Part shown: in pieces, positions 36,464-44,719 of the stretch
Layout of the letters: the number at the start of each line of letters is the position of its first letter
How positions within the stretch are numbered: position 1 is the first letter of the stretch
DNA from: Pelagicoccus sp. SDUM812003
Lineage (GTDB): Bacteria; Verrucomicrobiota; Verrucomicrobiia; Opitutales; Opitutaceae
Reading direction: 5' to 3'
NCBI RefSeq assembly: GCF_031127815.1
Contig: NZ_JARXHY010000014.1
Coordinates: forward strand, 1-45,000
DNA: 45,000 bases
Notes under the pieces: generated by a model
Seen by the model: only the letters and a program-made list of their open reading frames with translations
Databases searched by the model: none
What the model was told of the DNA's origin: nothing
Program-made: the position numbers and the translations under genes

Positions 36464-37884
36464 AACCCCATGCGCTAGCCGCCTCTCTGCTCACGTTGGC
36501 CACCTGTTCGCTTTTTCAGCCTATTTGGTCGCAATCCGAACCCGCACCGCAAGACCCGGAGCTGCAGCAGATTGCGAGCAAGCTGAAACAGGAGCGAGAA
36601 GATGCCATCGAATCCTACAACCGAACCCTAGATGAGATCGAAACCGAGAAGCTCGAAATCATCCAAGAAACCAACCGCCTGGAGCGAAACCTCATCGACA
36701 GCAAGAAACAGCACCGTGAAGTCCGCTCTGAAACTCAATCCGCATTGGAATCGGAAAGAAGAGCCAAAGAACAACTCGATCAACTGAATTCGCAATCCGG
36801 ATACATCGTTGGAGTGCTACGCGAGTTCTCCAGCAACTTCCTGCCCCGCATCGATATATCCGAACAGCAAAGATTCCTCCCTCTCCTCACCAAGACCAAC
36901 GAGACCGCCCGCGACGAAGGCGCCAGCTACCAGCAGAAGATCGACACCCAGCTTCAGACGCTCGAAGCCTCGCTCGACCGCCTCTTCGCCACCGTCGGCG
37001 GCAACTCCTTTCCCGCAACCGCCCTCGATCAAAACGGCACCCTTATGGAAGGGACTGCATTGGTGTTCGGCCCATCCTCCTACTTTCTCGATACCTCTTC
37101 CTCCGCCGGCCACACCCTGACCTACAACGCGGGCACCATCGAGCCCCGGGCGGTATCCCTGTCCCCCGAGCAAAGCGAGTCCATCGCAAGCTTCATTCGC
37201 TCTGGAGCAGGCGACCTGCCCCTAGACCCGACGGGCAGCGCCCTTTCGTTGGAAAACGCCCGAGGAGGAGTTCTCAAACACATCCAGAAAGGCGGCTGGG
37301 TCGGCTACGTCATCATCACCCTCGGCCTCGTTTCCGCGATCCTGAGCGCGGTCAAGCTGATCATGCTTCAGCGCGAACGACCGACCGCGCCGCAAGCGAT
37401 CGACTCCATCGCCCGCGATTCGAAATCGGGAGCCATCCAAACCGCACAGGACAAACTAACTGGATGCACCCGAAGCGTCAGAAAACTCCTGAGCGCCGGC
37501 ATAGAGAACGCTCGCGAATCCTCAAACATGCTAGAAGAGTGCCTCCTGTCGGTGATTCTTGAATACAAGCTCAGGCTGGAACGCTACACCCCGGCCCTGG
37601 CCTTGACTGCAGCGACCGCTCCATTGCTGGGATTGCTCGGAACAGTGGTGGGCATGATCAAGACCTTCACCTTGATAACCGTCTTCGGCACTGGTGACGC
37701 GAAATCGCTCTCCAGCGGCATCTCCGAAGCGCTCATCACCACGGAGCTCGGACTCATCGTAGCCGTGCCCGCATTGATCATGCACGGGCTTATTCTTAGA
37801 ATGATCAAAGCCCGCACCTCCGCGATGGAGAGCATCGCGTTCGAGTTCGTCAAATCCAGTTCCTCCCAACGCGATCCAGAGTGA
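36460..37884 (+). CDS. Long MotA/TolQ/ExbB proton-channel protein (TtpC-like)
   Basis: The 474-residue inner-membrane protein has a signal peptide (MKPHALAASLLTLATCSLFQ), a periplasmic coiled coil (about 35-130), a beta-rich periplasmic domain (about 150-270) and a C-terminal ExbB channel domain with three helices. These are WVGYVIITLGLVSAILSAVK (about 287-306), LALTAATAPLLGLLGTVVGM (about 380-400), and a third around TTELGLIVAVPALIMHGLIL (about 427-446). The TAPLLGLLGTVVGMIKTF signature is diagnostic. The extra periplasmic part equals that of TtpC in the Vibrio TonB2 system. The start is certain: AAGGAGGA at 36443-36450 is nine bases ahead of the ATG, which overlaps the DUF3450 stop as ATGA. 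Its own stop overlaps the next start (GTGA). Confidence 0.93.
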   Translation: MKPHALAASLLTLATCSLFQPIWSQSEPAPQDPELQQIASKLKQEREDAIESYNRTLDEIETEKLEIIQETNRLERNLIDSKKQHREVRSETQSALESERRAKEQLDQLNSQSGYIVGVLREFSSNFLPRIDISEQQRFLPLLTKTNETARDEGASYQQKIDTQLQTLEASLDRLFATVGGNSFPATALDQNGTLMEGTALVFGPSSYFLDTSSSAGHTLTYNAGTIEPRAVSLSPEQSESIASFIRSGAGDLPLDPTGSALSLENARGGVLKHIQKGGWVGYVIITLGLVSAILSAVKLIMLQRERPTAPQAIDSIARDSKSGAIQTAQDKLTGCTRSVRKLLSAGIENARESSNMLEECLLSVILEYKLRLERYTPALALTAATAPLLGLLGTVVGMIKTFTLITVFGTGDAKSLSSGISEALITTELGLIVAVPALIMHGLILRMIKARTSAMESIAFEFVKSSSSQRDPE

Positions 37885-38399
37885 ACCTGCAACCACTAGC
37901 TGAAGCGGTCGAACAAAGCTTTCGCAGCGGAGGCATTCCTATGGCGGGCCTCGCAACGCTTTCCATCATTCTGTACAGCAGCCTCTTCGCATCCCATCGC
38001 TTCGTCGCCCGAATCAACCGAGCAGCTAAGAGCATTCACCAAACACAGGCCGTGGCCGCCAACGCCTTTCCCGAACTACGGATCCAGTTTCGCGAAGCGG
38101 TCAGATCCCGCCTGAAGTTCGCCAGAGTCCTGATCGTATCCGCCCCGCTTCTCGGACTGCTCGGCACCGTGATCGGAATGCTCAAGACGTTTCAAGTCCT
38201 CTCGGAAACAAAATCGCTCGATACCACGCAAGCAGTCGCCGACGGCATCTCGATGGCCCTCGTCACCACTCAAGCGGGGCTCATGGTCGCTTTGCCGGCC
38301 TTGTTCATCACTGAATCCATTCGCCAAAAGTCCAAGCGCTGCGAACAGAGCCTCTTCGCGCGTCCGCACGCCAACATCCCGCCCAGCCCTACCGCCTAA
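37881..38399 (+). CDS. exbB: Short ExbB/TolQ-type proton-channel protein
   Basis: The 172-residue inner-membrane protein has three helices (about 20-38, 95-118 and 135-155) and the channel signature VSAPLLGLLGTVIGMLKTF (about 91-110), with TTQAGLMVALPALF forming the third helix. It is the stator-type partner that, with ExbD, converts the proton gradient into movement of TonB. Having both a long and a short ExbB in one operon matches the TonB2/TtpC arrangement. The GTG start overlaps the stop of the long ExbB gene (GTGA), and its TAA overlaps the ExbD start (TAATG), so translation is coupled on both sides. Confidence 0.93.
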   Translation: MNLQPLAEAVEQSFRSGGIPMAGLATLSIILYSSLFASHRFVARINRAAKSIHQTQAVAANAFPELRIQFREAVRSRLKFARVLIVSAPLLGLLGTVIGMLKTFQVLSETKSLDTTQAVADGISMALVTTQAGLMVALPALFITESIRQKSKRCEQSLFARPHANIPPSPTA

Positions 38400-38806
38400 T
38401 GATCAAGGAAAAGCTACGCGATGAAAGCAACGAACAGGTTGAGATCAACCTGTCGCCCATGATCGACTGCATCTTCATCCTGCTGATCTTCTTCATCCTG
38501 ACGACCGTCTTCGTCGAAGAAACGGGCATAGAAGTGAACAAGCCGAATGCCGCGAACTCCGTCATGCTGGAAAAAAACAGCGTATTGATCGCGATCAACG
38601 CCCAGGACAAAGTGTACTATGGAGGACACGAAATCGGCATCTCCGGCGTCCGTCCGGTGGTCGAGCAGGCGTTGAGCAACACCGAGTCCTCCATCATCAT
38701 TCAAGCGGATAGACTCTCCACTCACCAGACCTTCAGCGAGGTCTACGGCGAGGCAAAAGCTGCCGGAGCAGAACGTATCCAGTTTTCAACTAACAAAAGC
38801 GATTAG
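38399..38806 (+). CDS. exbD: ExbD/TolR biopolymer transport protein
   Basis: The 135-residue protein has a short cytosolic N-terminus, a single membrane helix (PMIDCIFILLIFFILTTVFV, about 20-39) and a periplasmic domain. The essential proton-carrying aspartate is D23 in SPMIDCIFIL. The periplasmic part shows the family pattern IQADRLSTHQTFSEVYGEAKAAG. It forms the proton pathway with the two ExbB proteins just upstream. Length is normal for ExbD (130-140). The start overlaps the preceding stop as TAATG and has no Shine-Dalgarno sequence, so it depends on coupling. The tonB gene follows six bases after its stop. Confidence 0.95.
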   Translation: MIKEKLRDESNEQVEINLSPMIDCIFILLIFFILTTVFVEETGIEVNKPNAANSVMLEKNSVLIAINAQDKVYYGGHEIGISGVRPVVEQALSNTESSIIIQADRLSTHQTFSEVYGEAKAAGAERIQFSTNKSD

Positions 38807-38812
38807 CACCCC

Positions 38813-39511
38813 ATGTCGACCGACAGGCTAGAGCAACTTCTCTCCTCAAAGCGACCTTCCCTTATCGGCAACCTCGTGGGCATCGGCGCGACCTTTCTCC
38901 TTTTCGTGGCCTTAGGTGCCAGTCGCTTGGATATTGAACTGCCCGAATTGGCAGAAGAGCAATCCCTCGAGGAATTCACCCTGCCGCCGCCCCCACCGCC
39001 GAAGCCTCCCCCGCCCCGAGCGAAGACGAAACCGGTGGAAATCGATTTCTCAGTCCCCATCGACCCGACCCCCTTCGAAATGAGCCTCGACTTCCTTCAG
39101 GTCAGCGTGGGGGTGGAAAACAAAGCAATCACGGAAGTGACCTTCGATCACGAACGCGCCTTCGAAGATTTCAGAAACAAAGGACTCGAAGAACTGCGCG
39201 TCTACGAACGAAGCGAGGTCGACACTCCCCCAAAACCGATCAAGCGCTTCGAGCCGAAGCTACCGTCTCACCTCAAAAACGCCGAATACAGAGCCTTCGT
39301 TCAATACCGTATCACTCAAGACGGCTCAGCCACAAACGTCATCGTGCTCGATTGCGACCTGCCCGAAGCAATACCCGCGATACGAGTCGCCATACGAAAA
39401 TGGAAGTTCAAACCGGCAATGAAAGACGGACAACCCGTGGAATGCTGGGGTCGCCATCCCATTTCGATCAAAAAGCAGGACCGTCCCGACAACCCGTTCG
39501 CACGCGACTAA
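38813..39511 (+). CDS. tonB: TonB energy transducer
   Basis: The 232-residue protein has a cytosolic start, one membrane anchor (LIGNLVGIGATFLLFVALGA, about 17-36), a proline-rich spacer that begins LPPPPPPKPPPPRAKTKP (about 57-74), and a C-terminal TonB domain (about 150-225). The latter shows EYRAFVQYRITQDGSATNVIVLDC and AIRVAIRKWKFKPAMKDGQPV. TonB spans the periplasm and pulls open TonB-dependent outer-membrane receptors. The spacer is shorter than in E. coli TonB, as in TonB2-type proteins. No receptor gene is visible in the window. It lies six bases after exbD, and the TPR gene starts two bases after its stop. Confidence 0.93.
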   Translation: MSTDRLEQLLSSKRPSLIGNLVGIGATFLLFVALGASRLDIELPELAEEQSLEEFTLPPPPPPKPPPPRAKTKPVEIDFSVPIDPTPFEMSLDFLQVSVGVENKAITEVTFDHERAFEDFRNKGLEELRVYERSEVDTPPKPIKRFEPKLPSHLKNAEYRAFVQYRITQDGSATNVIVLDCDLPEAIPAIRVAIRKWKFKPAMKDGQPVECWGRHPISIKKQDRPDNPFARD

Positions 39512-39513
39512 AT

Positions 39514-40920
39514 ATGAGAACCCTTGTATTCAGCATATCATTACTTCTATCCGCAAATACCTTCGGTCAGCTGGAGCAAGGCGGTTCTCCAGAACGCCTC
39601 TTCGACCTCGGCTATCGCCTCCAGAGCGACGAATCGTTCCGCAAGCGCATGCTTGGCAGCTATGGCGTCCTCTCCCAACGCGAACCACCCATCACCGAGA
39701 CAGAACAAGTGATCCTCGAAAAAGCGGTCGAAATGTTCGAGGTGAACACGGCCTACGCTCAAACCATGCTCGAGGCGATGCTCAAGCAGGAAGCGAATGT
39801 AAGCGCCACCTTCAACTACCTGCTCGGGAACCTCTACTTCGAAAACGAGGAATACATACTCGCCGAAAACGAGTATCGGCGGGCGATCGAAAAGTTCCCA
39901 GACTTCCAGAGAGCTTGGCGCAATCTGGGCGCGCTTCGTATGCGTAGCGAGGATACGGACGGGGCATTGGATGCCTACGCCCGCGCCGTGCAGCTGGGCG
40001 ACAACTCCTCCGGCACCTACGGACGATTGGCATACTGCCACTTCCTCAAAGGAAACGTGCGCTCAGCCGACGCCGCCTACACCCTGGCCATCCTGCAAGA
40101 TCCGGAAAACCGACAGTGGCTCGAGGGAAAGGTGGAACTCTACATGCAGGCAGGCCGCTTCGAAGACGCCACCGAAATGCTCGACGAGCTGATCTCCATC
40201 GCCCCGGAAAGCAGCATCTATTGGCTCGCCCAGTCCAACGCCTACCTCGCGCTCAACAAGCATCGCCTCGCCGCTCGCAACATCGAAGTCGTACGCAGCA
40301 TGGGAAAAGCGCATCGCGCTGAGCTGCAGCAACTCGCCAGCCTCTACGCCTACCTTGGCGTCGGCAGCAAATCGTATTCATATTTCAGTGACATTCTATC
40401 ATCCGGAGAAAAGCCCGCTATAGCCGACCTGATTGAGGCTGCCATGTCGCTTCAGGAAAAAGGAGACCTGCAAAGCTCGCTGAAGATACTGGGCCTGGTT
40501 GACCTCAACGAAAACGACATCCCCGAACAGGATGCGGAGCTTTATTTCCAGCTCAGAGCAAGCCTGGCAGAGCAAACCGAACAACCGCAGCAAGCGATCG
40601 CATATTGGGAGAAAGCCTCCCGGCGCTCGCCCACAAATGGGCAGTACCTTCTCAGGCTGGCGAAACTGCACAAGGATCTCGATCGAATAGATCAGGCGCA
40701 AGTCCTCGCGGAACGCGCCGAGCTCGACCCCGCGGCCACCTTTCAAGCTACGCTTTTTAGATCGAAGATTCTGGTGGAGGAGAGACGGTTCGGCGAAGCG
40801 CTTCCGCTTCTGCAAAAAGCTCTCAAACTGAATCCAAGCGACAGCCTGCAAAACCTGTACAACCGCATCGTGGAGGCCGAAGCCTTGGTCAGAAGCGACA
40901 CCCCGAGCGAGCCTCTCTAA
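39514..40920 (+). CDS. Exported tetratricopeptide-repeat protein of the TonB operon
   Basis: The 468-residue protein has a signal peptide (MRTLVFSISLLLSANTFGQ) and tandem TPR motifs over most of its length. Examples are YLLGNLYFENEEYILAENEY, FQRAWRNLGALRMRSEDTDG, YGRLAYCHFLKGNVRSADAA and YLLRLAKLHKDLDRIDQAQV. TPR superhelices bind other proteins. As the last gene of the operon it matches the TPR gene that closes TonB2-type clusters, so it may tie the TonB motor to envelope partners. The ATG at 39514 is preferred, two bases after the tonB stop, because a longer frame overlapping tonB would bury the signal peptide. The convergent esterase gene ends 33 bp downstream, and I see no terminator in that gap. 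Confidence 0.9.
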   Translation: MRTLVFSISLLLSANTFGQLEQGGSPERLFDLGYRLQSDESFRKRMLGSYGVLSQREPPITETEQVILEKAVEMFEVNTAYAQTMLEAMLKQEANVSATFNYLLGNLYFENEEYILAENEYRRAIEKFPDFQRAWRNLGALRMRSEDTDGALDAYARAVQLGDNSSGTYGRLAYCHFLKGNVRSADAAYTLAILQDPENRQWLEGKVELYMQAGRFEDATEMLDELISIAPESSIYWLAQSNAYLALNKHRLAARNIEVVRSMGKAHRAELQQLASLYAYLGVGSKSYSYFSDILSSGEKPAIADLIEAAMSLQEKGDLQSSLKILGLVDLNENDIPEQDAELYFQLRASLAEQTEQPQQAIAYWEKASRRSPTNGQYLLRLAKLHKDLDRIDQAQVLAERAELDPAATFQATLFRSKILVEERRFGEALPLLQKALKLNPSDSLQNLYNRIVEAEALVRSDTPSEPL

Positions 40921-40953
40921 TTCCGAGTGCCGAGAAAAGGCTCCGCTCTATCG

Positions 40954-41937
40954 CTACGGATCAGGAAACAGTATATCCAAAGCCTCGTCAAAGGACGGAT
41001 CGGCCACGTCGTTGTGCACCACAGGATAGCTTAGGCGGACAATCTCCAAGCCCTCGTATTCACGCTCTTGGAGACGACTCTGGAACCGCCCGACAGCGAT
41101 ATGGTTGTTCGGGTAACGCGTCGCGCTCGACAGAATCAGCCGCGCCTTCATGGTTTGGCTCGCCTCGAACCGGGCCTGCTCCAGAGCGTAGGTCTCCGAA
41201 CGATGGGTGTAGAAACTGCCGTCGAAAGAAAGATAGTTTCGAAAGAGCGGGGCCTCGACATCGTCCATCAAGAGCGACAGTCCTACGAACAGACCGCCGT
41301 AGGACGTGCCGCACAAGCTGCGGTTTTCCGTATCGATCGAGTAAATACTCTCCACCGTCGGGATCAGTTCCGTCTTTAGAAACGCGAAGTAGTCGATCGC
41401 CCCAGGCAGCAGGTAGTCGATCGCCCTGCGATCTCCCGGTCCTTGCTCGATCGTCACGAGGATCGCCCGGATTCCCTTCTCCTCGATCATCGAGGAAAAG
41501 CTGCTCGTGATCCACTGGCCGTCCGTCGCATAGATGATCGGCAAAACCTCCGTTTCATCGAGTCCAGGTGGCTCGTATACATGGATCGGATACTCGATAC
41601 CCGTTATTTCAGACAGGAAATGATCGTCCAGTTCGTAGGTGATGCGAAAGAACTGCCGATCTTTTAGAGTCGGAACCACGATCTCGCAGAGACCTCCGTT
41701 ACCCGAAGCGACATGGTCTGTGTTTTCCCATTGCTTCAGATCTTCGCTCTCCTGCAATCGGTAGAGACGCCCGCGCTGGGATTGGAAACGAAAGCCGAGC
41801 GCTGCAGTCTCAAACTCTCCACTTGCCGCCCAAACCGAATAACGGACCTGCAGCAACCGTGGCTCCTGCGAGTGTAGGGAAGCCGCAAACACGATCGTAG
41901 CAGCAGTGCTCAGCATGAATATCAGTCGGAAACGCAT
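40954..41937 (-). CDS. Secreted alpha/beta-hydrolase, enterochelin-esterase-like
   Basis: The 327-residue protein has a signal peptide (MRFRLIFMLSTAATIVFAAS), an N-terminal beta-rich region (about 28-105, RYSVWAASGEFETAALGFRF and RLYRLQESEDLKQWENTDH) of the kind often attached to secreted verrucomicrobial proteins, and an alpha/beta-hydrolase fold of the Fes/esterase D type. The nucleophile is S212 in CGTSYGGLFVG, the histidine is H308 in PVVHNDVADPSFDEAL, and LPIIYATDGQW matches the family's first strand. Likely substrates are siderophore, carbohydrate or polyphenol esters; the sequence does not decide. The ATG at 41937 is preferred to the GTG one codon earlier. It is divergent from the SMP-30-like gene and convergent with the TonB operon. 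Confidence 0.85.
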   Translation of the reverse strand: MRFRLIFMLSTAATIVFAASLHSQEPRLLQVRYSVWAASGEFETAALGFRFQSQRGRLYRLQESEDLKQWENTDHVASGNGGLCEIVVPTLKDRQFFRITYELDDHFLSEITGIEYPIHVYEPPGLDETEVLPIIYATDGQWITSSFSSMIEEKGIRAILVTIEQGPGDRRAIDYLLPGAIDYFAFLKTELIPTVESIYSIDTENRSLCGTSYGGLFVGLSLLMDDVEAPLFRNYLSFDGSFYTHRSETYALEQARFEASQTMKARLILSSATRYPNNHIAVGRFQSRLQEREYEGLEIVRLSYPVVHNDVADPSFDEALDILFPDP

Positions 41938-42075
41938 CACTCGTCGTCGGGCGGAAACGCCATCCTCGCTCCTCTATACCCGGACTCTGGTCAAAGCCCT
42001 TCAACATAGCTCCATGATGGCCTGGAAAATTGACGACACCGTTGGTTTGCGCTGCTCGGCCCATTCGCTCACCGT

Positions 42076-43137
42076 ATGGGAACAATGCTCGAAAAACGAT
42101 CTCGATCACTTTTGATGGCAGCTTGCCTGCTCGCCTGGCCCAGCCTCCTCACCTCTCAGGAGGATCAACCGCGAGCGCGCCAGCAGCCCTACCAGACGAT
42201 CGGAGAAGTGATACGACTCGACCCTCGTCTAGATCAGCTGCTCGCAGAGGATGCTCGCCTGGAAATCATCACCAGCGGTTTCGACTGGTCCGAGGGTCCA
42301 GTTTGGGACGCCTCGCAGGACCGTTTGCTCTTTAGCGACATTCCCCGAAACGCGGTCTACGCATGGAATGAGACGGAAGACCTTTCTGTCTTCCTTCAAC
42401 CAAGCGGCTTCACCGGCGAACAGTTCGATGGCCGCGAACCGGGCTCAAACGGGCTCGCTATCGACAGCGAAGGACACTTGCTTCTATGCCAGCACGGGGA
42501 TCGGCGGGTCGCTCGACTCGCAGCGGATCAATCGAGTTTCGTCACCTTGGCTGACGCCTACCGCGGGGATCGTCTCAACAGTCCGAACGACCTGTGCAGC
42601 GACTCGCATGGCAATCTCTTTTTCACCGACCCTCCCTACGGACTCCCCTACAATACAGCTCAGGAGCTCCCGTTTCAGGGCGTCTATCGATTGACTCCTA
42701 GCGGTCAACTGACCCTGCTCACCAAGGAGCTCTACCGCCCGAACGGGATCGCGCTCTCTCCGGACGAAAAAACGCTCTATGTCGCAAGCTCCCACCACGA
42801 GCAGCCTTTCATTATGGAGTATCCACTGCTCGACGACGACAGCCTCGGCAGCGGCCGGATATTTTTCGATAGCTCACCCTTAAGACAGAACGGCATGCGC
42901 GGGAGCAACGACGGGCTCAAGACGGACGTGCACGGCAACGTCTGGGCTACGACCGCTGGCGGCCTTGCAGTGCTGAGCCCCAAGGGCGAGCTTCTCGGCC
43001 ATCTCCTCACCACCCGTCTCACCGCGAACTGCGCCTTCGGCGGGGAGGACGGCAAAACGCTCTTCCTGACCGCGGACGACCTGATCCTTCGAATCGAAAC
43101 GAAAGTCCGCGGCTATTCCCCCAAACGGACCGATTGA
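42076..43137 (+). CDS. Exported SMP-30/gluconolactonase-family protein
   Basis: The 353-residue protein has a signal peptide (MLEKRSRSLLMAACLLAWPS, using ATG at residue 4 as the possible true start) and a six-bladed propeller of the SMP-30/gluconolactonase/LRE-like type. Metal-ligand positions of the family are visible: the glutamate in FDWSEGPVWDASQ, asparagines in LNSPNDLCSDSHGNLFFTD and RPNGIALSPDEKTLYVA, and the aspartate in GSNDGLKTDVHGNVWAT. Such enzymes hydrolyse sugar lactones with a bound Ca or Zn ion; the actual substrate is unknown. A DUF1080 gene follows 72 bp later on the same strand. Together with the esterase and GH genes it suggests extracytoplasmic carbohydrate processing. 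Confidence 0.9.
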   Translation: MGTMLEKRSRSLLMAACLLAWPSLLTSQEDQPRARQQPYQTIGEVIRLDPRLDQLLAEDARLEIITSGFDWSEGPVWDASQDRLLFSDIPRNAVYAWNETEDLSVFLQPSGFTGEQFDGREPGSNGLAIDSEGHLLLCQHGDRRVARLAADQSSFVTLADAYRGDRLNSPNDLCSDSHGNLFFTDPPYGLPYNTAQELPFQGVYRLTPSGQLTLLTKELYRPNGIALSPDEKTLYVASSHHEQPFIMEYPLLDDDSLGSGRIFFDSSPLRQNGMRGSNDGLKTDVHGNVWATTAGGLAVLSPKGELLGHLLTTRLTANCAFGGEDGKTLFLTADDLILRIETKVRGYSPKRTD

Positions 43138-43209
43138 CCAAAGCGCTCCCTGTCACGCTGGCCGTTTCTCCGAAAACACCGACCAAAGCTACCCCGAATC
43201 CCAAAGTAA

Positions 43210-43983
43210 ATGAGAGTCTTCACCACCTTCCTCGCCGCTGTTCATCTGCTCGTTCTCGCCCCTTCCGAAGAGCTCGCCTGGAAGCCCTTGTTCGACGGGA
43301 AAAGCCTACATGGTTGGACCGTCAAAGTAGCCAAGCATCCGCTAGGGGAGAACTTCGCCAACACCTTCAGAGTGGAGGACGGCATCCTCAAGGTCAGCTA
43401 CGACGACTACCAGAGCTTCGACATGCAGGTCGCGCACCTCTATTCCGACCTCAGCTACTCCCACTACCGCCTTCGGCTGAAATACAAGTTCGTCGAGGAC
43501 TTTCGCGCAGACGCTCCTCCCTGGACCAAGCGCAACAGCGGCGTAATGCTTCACTCACAATCGCCTCTGAGCATGGAGCTAGACCAAGCCTTTCCGGTGA
43601 GCATCGAAGCCCAGTTTCTTGCCGAGGAAACGGAGGCGGGACGGCAAACCGGAAACGCGGCCACACCCGGCACCCATATTTCGATCAACGGCCAGCAGAC
43701 AACCGATCACATTATCGATTCCTCCTCCGCGCTGCATCCCATCAACACCTGGATTCAAGTGGAGGTTTTGGTTAGAGGGCACGAGGAGCTCGTCTATTTC
43801 ATAAACGGCGAGGAAGTCCTTCGTTTCCATTCACCAGTTCTCGATCCGGAGGACCCCGACGCGAAACGGCTGCTCGACGCCGGAGCATCGCCAGCGATCG
43901 GCTTCGGACATATAGCCCTGCAAGCCGAGGGACAAGCCATCTGGTTTCGCGATATTGAAATCATGCCCCTTGCCAAACCATAG
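43210..43983 (+). CDS. Exported DUF1080 (3-keto-disaccharide hydrolase-type) protein
   Basis: The 257-residue protein has a signal peptide (MRVFTTFLAAVHLLVLAPSE) and one concanavalin-like jelly-roll domain of the DUF1080 family. It opens with the diagnostic WKPLFDGKSLHGWTVK (about 24-39), followed by FRVEDGILKVSYDD, LRLKYKF, KRNSGVMLHSQ, SIEAQFLA, WIQVEVLVRG, VYFINGEEVLRF and GHIALQAEGQAIWFRDIEIMPL. Some members release glucose from 3-keto-glycosides; many are uncharacterised and expanded in Verrucomicrobiota and Planctomycetota. No lipobox is seen, so it is predicted to be soluble in the periplasm or secreted. It follows the SMP-30-like gene by 72 bp and may be co-transcribed with it. Confidence 0.92.
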   Translation: MRVFTTFLAAVHLLVLAPSEELAWKPLFDGKSLHGWTVKVAKHPLGENFANTFRVEDGILKVSYDDYQSFDMQVAHLYSDLSYSHYRLRLKYKFVEDFRADAPPWTKRNSGVMLHSQSPLSMELDQAFPVSIEAQFLAEETEAGRQTGNAATPGTHISINGQQTTDHIIDSSSALHPINTWIQVEVLVRGHEELVYFINGEEVLRFHSPVLDPEDPDAKRLLDAGASPAIGFGHIALQAEGQAIWFRDIEIMPLAKP

Positions 43984-44115
43984 ATCGCAAGCGCCCTCGA
44001 ATCGAGGCGGAAAACCACCTCTCGCGCCTCGTCAAAACACGAAGCGACGCATCCATTGCCCCATCTCCATCGTTTCCTCGACAAACCTTCCAACCGAAAC
44101 GACCGACCCGTTACC

Positions 44116-44652
44116 ATGCGCAAAGTACTCGCACCTCTCGCCACCTTGATCTTCGTTGCCGTCATGAACGCCGCTTCAAGCATTTACGAAATTCCGCTCG
44201 TCGACATCGACGGAAACGAAACCACCCTAGCCGAGCACAAGGGCAAGGTCATGCTCATCGTGAACGTCGCATCGAAATGCGGCTACACCAAGCAGTATGA
44301 CGGTCTCGAGAAACTCTACGACCAATACAAGGATCAAGGAGTGGTCGTGCTCGGATTCCCTTGCAACCAATTCGGAGGACAGGAACCCGGCACCGAGGCC
44401 GAAATCGAAGAGTTCTGCCGACTCACCTTCGGCGTCAGCTTCCCGATGTACTCGAAGATCGACGTCAACGGCCCCGATCGCCATCCCCTCTACCAACACC
44501 TGGCAGGCGAAAACTCTCCCTTTCCGGGCAAAATCAGCTGGAACTTCAACAAGTTCCTCGTGGGCAAGGATGGCGCCATCCTGCATCGCTACCCATCCAA
44601 GGTGGAGCCTCTTTCCGACGAACTATTGACCGATCTGAAAGCGGCGCTCTAA
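44116..44652 (+). CDS. Exported glutathione peroxidase-family protein
   Basis: The 178-residue thiol peroxidase reduces hydroperoxides, using glutathione or, more likely for a bacterial cysteine form, thioredoxin-type donors. The peroxidatic residue is C55 in NVASKCGYTKQYDG (cysteine, not selenocysteine). The family motifs VVVLGFPCNQFGGQEPG (with the glutamine near residue 90 and a second cysteine) and ISWNFNKFLVGKDG (tryptophan near 143) complete the active site. The hydrophobic N-terminus (MRKVLAPLATLIFVAVMNAAS) before YEIPLVDIDG looks like a signal peptide, which points to the periplasm; most bacterial homologues are cytosolic. The ATG at 44116 was chosen for this reason; an extension of 20 codons upstream lacks support. 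Confidence 0.92.
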   Translation: MRKVLAPLATLIFVAVMNAASSIYEIPLVDIDGNETTLAEHKGKVMLIVNVASKCGYTKQYDGLEKLYDQYKDQGVVVLGFPCNQFGGQEPGTEAEIEEFCRLTFGVSFPMYSKIDVNGPDRHPLYQHLAGENSPFPGKISWNFNKFLVGKDGAILHRYPSKVEPLSDELLTDLKAAL

Positions 44653-44680
44653 GACCCGCCACTTAGTCGCTGGCAGAAAC

Positions 44681-44710
44681 GGCTGGGCCGACTCGTCCTC
44701 CGTCCCAGCC
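44681..44710. terminator. Hairpin between convergent peroxidase and barrel genes
   Basis: GGCTGGG (44681-44687) and CCCAGCC (44704-44710) pair perfectly around a 16-base loop in the 67-bp gap between two convergent stops. No T-run follows. The position suits a shared terminator, but the long loop makes it weak. Confidence 0.3.
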
Positions 44711-44719
44711 AACTCGCAC

